Shown here in pieces: positions 58,682 through 64,000 of a stretch of 64,000 nucleotides of DNA. This DNA comes from an uncultured Muribaculaceae bacterium. GTDB taxonomy: Bacteria; Bacteroidota; Bacteroidia; Bacteroidales; Muribaculaceae. The position numbers and the translations under genes were made by a program. Location of the stretch: assembly GCA_910588245.1 (NCBI GenBank), contig CAJUQP010000003.1, forward strand, positions 62,001-126,000. The letters are read 5' to 3'. A model generated the notes under the pieces. It ran no database searches, was not told where the DNA came from, and was given only the letters and a program-made list of their open reading frames with translations. Each line of letters opens with the position of its first letter. Within the stretch, counting starts at the first letter, position 1.

Positions 58682-59824
58682 ATGAAGTTTTCCGATATAG
58701 CAGGACATAAAGAGACGATAGATGCATTGCGCTCGACTGTCGACAGCGGCAGGATACCGCATGCCATCCTGTTGTCGGGTATCTCCGGCATTGGAAAGTT
58801 CCGTCTCGCAAGGGCATTCGCGCAATATGTGCATTGCCGTCATCGTCATGACGGAGACTCATGCGGCGTATGCCCTTCATGTCTGCAACACCAGAAGCAC
58901 AACAATCCCGACCTTCACTTCATCTATCCTGTGGTGAAACGCGACGGAGCTCAGGTCTCGACCGATTTCATCGACCAATGGAAGACAATGCTTTCTGAAT
59001 GGAGCTATATGCCTCCCGAAAAATGGAACGAAATTATACAGGCCGGTAATTCCCAGCCTGCCATTTTCGTCAACGAAAGTGAAGATATCATCTCGAGAGT
59101 ATCGCTCTCGGCATATCAGGAAAACTATAAGATTTTCCTGATATGGTTGCCTGAGAAACTCCGTCCCGAAGCCGCCAACAAACTCCTTAAGGTGATAGAG
59201 GAACCTTTCGAAGACACTCTGTTCATACTTGTAAGCAACGATGACTCCCGGCTTCTCCCCACTATCTTCTCCCGCACACAGCGATTCAATATGAGGCCGC
59301 TCGCCGACTCAGACATCTCCGATCACCTCATGCTCAACCGAGGCATCGACCCTGCCATAGCGGAGGCTGCGGCAAGAATTGCCGAGGGAAGCATGGGAAA
59401 GGCCGAACAACTCGCCTGCCATCCCGACGAGATCATGGAGTTCTCGGCTCTCTTCAAGGAGACCATGAGGATGGCCTATGCACTGAAGGCCCGGGAACTC
59501 AGGATAATATCGGAAAGCTGCGCTTCGATGGGACGCGAAAAACTGATACGGTTTCTTTCATACTGCTCAAGGATGATAAGGGAAAATTTCATCTACAACA
59601 TGAAGATGCCTCAGATATCACTCATGACACCTGACGAGGAATCGTTCAGCATAAGGTTTTCCCCTTTCATACATGAAGGCAACGTCGAAGGACTCGATTC
59701 AGAGATAGCACGCGCGTCAGCCGACATAGAGCGCAACGCCAACGCTAAAATCGTGATGTTCGATCTTCTCCTCCTTCTCTCCCAATGGGTAAGGATGCCC
59801 AAGCCAGCCACTCTTCCGCTCTGA
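58682..59824 (+). CDS. DNA polymerase III delta' (clamp-loader) subunit
   Basis: The 380-residue protein begins MKFSDIAGHKETIDALRSTVDSGRIPHAILLSGISGIGKFRLARAFA; the P-loop lacks Ser/Thr after Lys (GIGKF), as expected in delta', which does not hydrolyse ATP. Zinc-binding cysteines follow (C-x8-C-x2-C-x2-C in VHCRHRHDGDSCGVCPSC), then KLLKVIEEPFEDTLFILVSND and the SRTQRFN segment (sensor 1 region). With delta and the tau/gamma subunits it loads the sliding clamp. The start is set by the promoter spacing. Confidence 0.93.
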   Translation: MKFSDIAGHKETIDALRSTVDSGRIPHAILLSGISGIGKFRLARAFAQYVHCRHRHDGDSCGVCPSCLQHQKHNNPDLHFIYPVVKRDGAQVSTDFIDQWKTMLSEWSYMPPEKWNEIIQAGNSQPAIFVNESEDIISRVSLSAYQENYKIFLIWLPEKLRPEAANKLLKVIEEPFEDTLFILVSNDDSRLLPTIFSRTQRFNMRPLADSDISDHLMLNRGIDPAIAEAAARIAEGSMGKAEQLACHPDEIMEFSALFKETMRMAYALKARELRIISESCASMGREKLIRFLSYCSRMIRENFIYNMKMPQISLMTPDEESFSIRFSPFIHEGNVEGLDSEIARASADIERNANAKIVMFDLLLLLSQWVRMPKPATLPL

Positions 59825-59899
59825 TACGGATCAAATATCAACAAAAACAACATATTACCTTACAAAATGTTCCATCCCGAGGAACTAAAACAACTTATT

Positions 59900-60799
59900 A
59901 TGAAACCTACACTTTTTATTCTTGCGGCCGGAATGGGAAGCCGCTACGGTGGTCTGAAACAGCTCGACGGACTTGGCCCGAGCGGAGAGACAATCATGGA
60001 TTACTCGGTCTATGACGCGCTGAGGGCAGGATTCGGAAAGATCGTCTTCGTGATCCGTCATGACTTCGAACAGGAATTCAGAGAGAAAGTGATCTCCAAA
60101 TATGAGGGTCATGTACCCGTAGAGGTTGTTTTCCAGGACATCAACGACATACCCGGTGGCTATAAACCCAATCCTGAGCGCAAGAAACCTTGGGGCACGA
60201 ATCATGCCGTTCTCATGGGTAAGGACGTGATCAAAGAGCCTTTCGCAGTTATCAACGCCGATGACTACTATGGTGCGGAAAGCTTCCAGATCCTCGCCGA
60301 CTTCCTCCGTTCGGTAGAGGGCAAGAAAAACTGCTACTGCATGATCGGATTCAACGTGGAGAACACTCTGAGCGAGAACGGCGGTGTGTCGCGTGGTCTC
60401 TGCGAGGTGGATGGCGAAGGCAATCTTACCGGCGTGACCGAATGCCACGGCATAGAGCGCAAGAACGGCAAACTCATCCAGATAGTCGACGAGAAAGAGG
60501 TTTCCTTCCCCGAGGGAGCTCCCGTATCCATGAACATGTGGGGCTTCACCCCCGACTATTTCGACTATTCAACAAAGTCGTTCCTCAACTTCCTGGCAAA
60601 GAACCACGATGAACTCAAGGCTGAGTTCTATATCCCGACTGTGGTCAACGAGCTTATCGAAGACGGCACTATCTCCCTTAAGGTGCTCCCCACGCCGTCC
60701 AAATGGTTCGGAGTGACATATGCAGCCGACCGGCCTGCCACTGTGGCTCAGTTCCAGAAACTCGTAGACGAAGGGCTTTATCCCGCCAAACTTTTCTGA
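59900..60799 (+). CDS. Sugar-phosphate nucleotidyltransferase family protein
   Basis: I take the ATG at 59900 (MKPTLFILAAGMGSRYGGLKQLDG), which begins at the nucleotide-binding motif (LAAGMGSRYGG-x-KQ); the earlier ATG at 59867 adds an unlikely extension. The 299-residue protein has GYKPNPERKKPWGTNHAVL, the metal-binding FAVINADDYYG, and MNMWGFTPDYF. It likely joins a sugar 1-phosphate to an NTP; the sugar is not determined. It lies 17 bp before galE, so sugar-nucleotide supply for surface glycans is a reasonable guess. Confidence 0.88.
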   Translation: MKPTLFILAAGMGSRYGGLKQLDGLGPSGETIMDYSVYDALRAGFGKIVFVIRHDFEQEFREKVISKYEGHVPVEVVFQDINDIPGGYKPNPERKKPWGTNHAVLMGKDVIKEPFAVINADDYYGAESFQILADFLRSVEGKKNCYCMIGFNVENTLSENGGVSRGLCEVDGEGNLTGVTECHGIERKNGKLIQIVDEKEVSFPEGAPVSMNMWGFTPDYFDYSTKSFLNFLAKNHDELKAEFYIPTVVNELIEDGTISLKVLPTPSKWFGVTYAADRPATVAQFQKLVDEGLYPAKLF

Positions 60800-60816
60800 T
60801 CTAAATCGCTTATGCT

Positions 60817-61845
60817 ATGAATGAGAAAATTCTTGTGACCGGCGGAACCGGTTATATCGGCTCGCACACTACAGTTGAGCTGCAGAAAGCCGGATATGAG
60901 GTGGTCATCATCGACAACCTTTCAAACAGCAATGAATCAGTGCTCGACGGAATAGAGGCCATCACCGGCATCCGTCCCGTCTTCGTCAAGGGAGACTGCA
61001 CAGACATCGAGACCCTCCGCAAGCTTTTCCAGGATAATCCGGGCATCAAGGGAATCATCAACTTCGCCGCATCCAAGGCTGTGGGCGAGAGCGTACAGAA
61101 ACCGCTTCTCTACTATCGCAACAACCTCAATACCCTCATCAACCTTCTCCAGCTCATGCCTGAGTTCGGAGTGAAGGGGATAGTATTCTCGTCGTCATGC
61201 ACCGTCTACGGAGAACCCGACAAGAATCCTATTGATGAAACCGCCCCCATCAAGCCGGCGACATCACCTTACGGCAACACAAAGCAGATATCCGAGGAGA
61301 TAATCGAAGACTACGTGAAGAGCGGCGCTCCCATAAAGAGCATCCTTCTCCGCTACTTCAACCCCATCGGTGCCCATCCATCGGCGATGATCGGAGAGCT
61401 ACCTCTGGGTGTTCCCCAGAATCTCGTACCCTATCTCACACAGACGGCAGCCGGCATACGCAAGGAGCTGACCGTATTCGGAGATGACTACAATACGCCT
61501 GACGGAAGCTGCATCCGCGACTATATCGATGTGGTCGATCTCGCGAAAGCCCATGTTATCGCCATGAAGCGTATGCTCGACAACAAGGACACCGATCCTG
61601 TGGAGATTTTCAACCTCGGCACCGGCTGCGGACTCTCAGTGCTCGAGCTCATCAATGCGTTCGAGGAGGCTACCGGTGTGCCTGTGCCACATAAGATCGG
61701 ACCGCGACGTGCCGGCGACATCGAGAAGATCTGGGCTGAGCCAACGAAAGCAAACACTGTGCTCGGATGGACAGCCGAGGCCGACATCAAAGACACCATG
61801 CGCAACGCATGGGCATGGCAATGTAAGGTCACCGAAAAAAAATAA
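60817..61845 (+). CDS. galE: UDP-glucose 4-epimerase
   Basis: The 342-residue extended SDR enzyme interconverts UDP-glucose and UDP-galactose. It has the NAD motif GGTGYIGSHTTVELQKAG, FAASKAVGESVQKPL, SSSCTVYGEPDKNP and the YGNTK catalytic pair (Tyr and Lys), RYFNPIGAHPSAMIGE (UDP-sugar site) and FNLGTGCGLSVLEL. The length is normal. It follows the nucleotidyltransferase gene and ends the unit at a strong terminator. Confidence 0.96.
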   Translation: MNEKILVTGGTGYIGSHTTVELQKAGYEVVIIDNLSNSNESVLDGIEAITGIRPVFVKGDCTDIETLRKLFQDNPGIKGIINFAASKAVGESVQKPLLYYRNNLNTLINLLQLMPEFGVKGIVFSSSCTVYGEPDKNPIDETAPIKPATSPYGNTKQISEEIIEDYVKSGAPIKSILLRYFNPIGAHPSAMIGELPLGVPQNLVPYLTQTAAGIRKELTVFGDDYNTPDGSCIRDYIDVVDLAKAHVIAMKRMLDNKDTDPVEIFNLGTGCGLSVLELINAFEEATGVPVPHKIGPRRAGDIEKIWAEPTKANTVLGWTAEADIKDTMRNAWAWQCKVTEKK

Positions 61846-61872
61846 GTCAGACCTTGACATCATGACAAGAAC

Positions 61873-61914
61873 AGAGGCCCCGCGATATCCGTCGCGGGGC
61901 CTCTCCGTTTTTGT
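61873..61914 (+). terminator. Terminator after galE
   Basis: A perfect 13-bp stem (61873-61885 with 61892-61904), 6-base loop, then CCGTTTTTG. It lies between galE and the convergent ffh and could serve both. Confidence 0.88.
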
Positions 61915-61933
61915 ATATCTTACTTCAAAGACC

Positions 61934-63289
61934 TTATCTGAATTTCCTTCCCATCTGGGCTTTGGCCTGCTTGAGCTGCCCCATCATCTTCATGGGATTC
62001 TTCATATTGGAGGCGGCACGCATCATCTTTCTGGTGTCTTCAAACTGCTTTATGAATTTATTGACAGACTGCAGTGATGTGCCAGAACCCTTGGCGATAC
62101 GCTGACGACGGCTGGCATTAAGCACCTCCGGATTGTGTCGCTCGTAGGGAGTCATCGAATTGATGATCGCCTCTATGGAGTTGAACGCGCTGTCGTCGAT
62201 ATCGATATCCTTTATCACCTTTCCAACGCCGGGGATCATCGAGGCAAGCTCCTTTATATTACCCATCTTTTTTATCTGATGGATCTGGTTGAGGAAATCC
62301 TCGAAGTCAAATTTGTTTTTCTTTATCTTCTCCTGCAGACGCTCGGCCTCTTTCTGGTCGTAGAGCTCCTGGGCACGCTTGGCAAGCTCTACGATATCGC
62401 CCATGCCGAGGATACGGCTTGCCATACCCTCAGGATTGAACTCCTGAATATCCTCAAGTTTCTCACCCGTTCCGATGAACTTGATAGGTTTGTTGACCAC
62501 CGAGCGGATCGAGAGCGCAGCACCGCCTCTCGTATCGCCGTCGAGCTTCGTGAGGACGACTCCATCGAAGTCAAGACGGTCGTTGAAGTCGCGTGCCGTA
62601 TTGACGGCATCCTGTCCGGTCATGGAGTCGACAACGAAAAGCGTCTCCTGAGGTTTTACCGCATTCTTGATGGCAGCGATCTCCTGCATCATCTCCTCAT
62701 CAACGGCAAGTCGTCCCGCCGTATCGATGATCACAAGGTCTTGATGATCACGCTTTGCCTGCGCTATACCATGGAGAGCGATCTCAACAGGATTCTTATT
62801 CCCCTCCTCAGTGTAGACAGGCACCTCTATGCCTGCGCCGAGCACCTTCAGCTGCTCTATGGCCGCAGGACGGTATACGTCGGCGGCTACCAGCAGCGGA
62901 CGCTTCCCTTTGCTCGATTTAAGTTTCTTGGCGAGCTTCCCGGAGAAAGTGGTTTTTCCGGATCCCTGCAGACCCGACATAAGTATCACCGTAGGATTGC
63001 CGGATATGTTGAGGGGAGCCTCCACACCACCCATGAGGGCGGTGAGCTCATCGTGCACGATCTTGATCATGAGCTCCTTGGGTTTCAGAGCATTGATCAC
63101 GTTCTGGCCCAGGGCCTTCTGCTTTACTGTATCGGTGAATGTCTTGGCAACCTTATAGTTGACGTCGGCGTCAAGCAATGCCCTGCGCACGTCTTTAAGG
63201 GTTTCCGCGATGTTTATCTCTGTGATTCGGCCTTCGCCCTTGAGAATCTTGAACGACCTCTCAAGCCGGTCGGATAGGTTCTTGAACAT
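61934..63289 (-). CDS. ffh: Signal recognition particle protein Ffh
   Basis: The 451-residue SRP54 GTPase has an N-domain, G-domain with LQGSGKTTFSGKLA (G1), DTAGRLAVDEEMM (G3), TKLDGDTRGG (G4) and IGTGEKLEDI, and an M-domain rich in Met at its end (KMMRAASNMKNPMKMMGQLK). It binds signal sequences and the SRP RNA and delivers nascent inner-membrane proteins to FtsY. A candidate SRP RNA lies at 11826-11966 in this window but is not linked. ffh follows panD by 69 bp. Confidence 0.98.
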   Translation of the reverse strand: MFKNLSDRLERSFKILKGEGRITEINIAETLKDVRRALLDADVNYKVAKTFTDTVKQKALGQNVINALKPKELMIKIVHDELTALMGGVEAPLNISGNPTVILMSGLQGSGKTTFSGKLAKKLKSSKGKRPLLVAADVYRPAAIEQLKVLGAGIEVPVYTEEGNKNPVEIALHGIAQAKRDHQDLVIIDTAGRLAVDEEMMQEIAAIKNAVKPQETLFVVDSMTGQDAVNTARDFNDRLDFDGVVLTKLDGDTRGGAALSIRSVVNKPIKFIGTGEKLEDIQEFNPEGMASRILGMGDIVELAKRAQELYDQKEAERLQEKIKKNKFDFEDFLNQIHQIKKMGNIKELASMIPGVGKVIKDIDIDDSAFNSIEAIINSMTPYERHNPEVLNASRRQRIAKGSGTSLQSVNKFIKQFEDTRKMMRAASNMKNPMKMMGQLKQAKAQMGRKFR

Positions 63290-63358
63290 GTATCTTTCTT
63301 CTTCGTATTATATTTATGTCGGTAGTCCATACCGCTCGTCAATTCGAATGAGCGGGGA

Positions 63359-63709
63359 TCATGAGAGACGGTTGGTGGCCGTGTCAGGGAAAACTACCGA
63401 AGGCTTGAAATCCTTCGCCTCCTCTGGTGTCATCCGTGCGTAGGCCATTATGATAACTATGTCGCCGGGCTGAACCTTACGGGCAGCCGCTCCATTCAGG
63501 CAAACCACTCCGCTTCCCTCCTCACCGGCTATGGTATATGTGTCGAAACGCTCGCCATTGTTGTTATCGACTATGAAGACCCGCTCACCCTCAAGGATGT
63601 TGGCGGCCTTTAGCAACGCACTGTCGATGGTTATGCTTCCGATATAGTTGAGATTCGCCTCCGTCACTGTGACACGGTGAATCTTCGATTTCATCATCTC
63701 TATCAGCAT
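63359..63709 (-). CDS. panD: Aspartate 1-decarboxylase (pyruvoyl enzyme)
   Basis: The 116-residue proenzyme makes beta-alanine for pantothenate. The self-cleavage site is in YIGSITIDSAL, where Ser25 becomes the pyruvoyl group after Gly24. Other family motifs are KSKIHRVTVTEANL at the start, GERFDTYTIAGEEGSGVVCLNGAAARKVQPGD and IIMAYA. It starts 4 bp after the panC stop, an operon for two steps of the pantothenate pathway. Confidence 0.97.
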   Translation of the reverse strand: MLIEMMKSKIHRVTVTEANLNYIGSITIDSALLKAANILEGERVFIVDNNNGERFDTYTIAGEEGSGVVCLNGAAARKVQPGDIVIIMAYARMTPEEAKDFKPSVVFPDTATNRLS

Positions 63710-63713
63710 GGCG

Positions 63714-64000
63714 TCAGGCTTTTGGAATACGGTAGGCGATATTGTCGATAAGTCTTACCTTGCCGCAATACACAGTGATACACCCCACGATCCATGGAGA
63801 CTCTTCCCATTCATCTACCGGAGCGAGTGTCCGTGCATCAACAATCTCGAAATACTCCACCCTCAGTTCAGGGATTGCATCAAGACGCTCCACCACCGTA
63901 TCGTGGGTGGCCTTCACAGAATGCGAATGACTGTAGTCCATGCTGTATTTGAGAGCCGCATGTATTTCCGGCGCGATCTTTCTCTGCTCAGGAGTGAGAA
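63714..64000 (-). CDS. panC: Pantothenate synthetase (partial, N-terminus off the right edge)
   Basis: The C-terminal ~94 codons are visible up to the stop at 63714 and remain open to the window edge. They include LTPEQRKIAPEIHAALKYS, VVERLDAIPELRVEYFEIVDARTLAPV and LIDNIAYRI, the end of the pantothenate synthetase dimer domain. The N-terminal ATP-binding HIGH region is outside the window. PanC joins pantoate and beta-alanine; panD directly downstream supplies the latter. Confidence 0.9.
   Translation of the reverse strand, partial: LTPEQRKIAPEIHAALKYSMDYSHSHSVKATHDTVVERLDAIPELRVEYFEIVDARTLAPVDEWEESPWIVGCITVYCGKVRLIDNIAYRIPKA

Noticed and set aside
62135..63277. 380-codon plus-strand frame.
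   Set aside because: Antisense shadow of ffh, an unmistakable conserved gene.

Overview
The window reads as chromosomal DNA of a Bacteroidales bacterium, most likely from the Muribaculaceae or a neighbouring family; the family is an inference from gene content, not a phylogeny. Supporting signs are a SusC-type TonB-dependent receptor, a hybrid-sensor-like AraC regulator, a DUF5686 outer-membrane protein, a prokaryotic HU/SPOR fusion, almost no Shine-Dalgarno sites, and repeated promoters of the Bacteroidetes type (TTG, 20 bases, TAnnTTTG). No tRNA, rRNA, CRISPR array, insertion sequence or prophage was seen.

Bases 1-15831 look like a polysaccharide-utilisation region aimed at acetylated rhamnogalacturonan I or a similar pectin. 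It holds a SusC receptor cut by the left edge, a membrane-spanning AraC regulator with a sensor-propeller periplasmic half but no kinase, a two-domain CE12 acetylesterase, a second CE12 esterase, an L-rhamnose mutarotase, two large GH2 enzymes and a small SGNH esterase. A structured RNA resembling SRP RNA, with its own promoter box, lies between the two divergent transcription units.

Bases 15920-24551 are housekeeping: rpe, a DedA protein, a uracil-DNA-glycosylase-like protein and a flavodiiron protein on the minus strand; a four-gene plus-strand unit (DUF486, tRNA-dihydrouridine synthase, MTA/SAH nucleosidase, BASS-like transporter); a DEAD-box helicase and an ECF sigma factor.

Bases 24552-29909 are an accessory island and the most unusual part. 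After a decayed acetyltransferase comes a GC-rich RHS/YD-repeat protein with a signal peptide. Its AT-rich C-terminal domain carries a metzincin-like zinc motif and is followed at once by two unrelated small lipoproteins, the likely immunity proteins. A 179-bp near-copy of the RHS core (orphan, truncated) follows, joined to AT-rich sequence: the scar of an earlier or displaced toxin cassette. A 28-bp palindrome lies at the start of the repeat.

Bases 30049-64000 are again mostly conserved core: DUF2461, an ECF sigma/membrane-protein pair, DUF5686, CYTH, MerR, an M23 peptidase divergent from alaS across a symmetrical two-way promoter, the udk-lptB-CPBP-holA-EFR1 run, mlaE/mlaF, a DsbD-like protein, TPR and HU/SPOR proteins, rplY, the META-lipoprotein/S4/pth operon, a type II NADH dehydrogenase, an AddB-like nuclease, the delta' subunit of DNA polymerase III, a sugar nucleotidyltransferase with galE, ffh, panD and the end of panC cut by the right edge.
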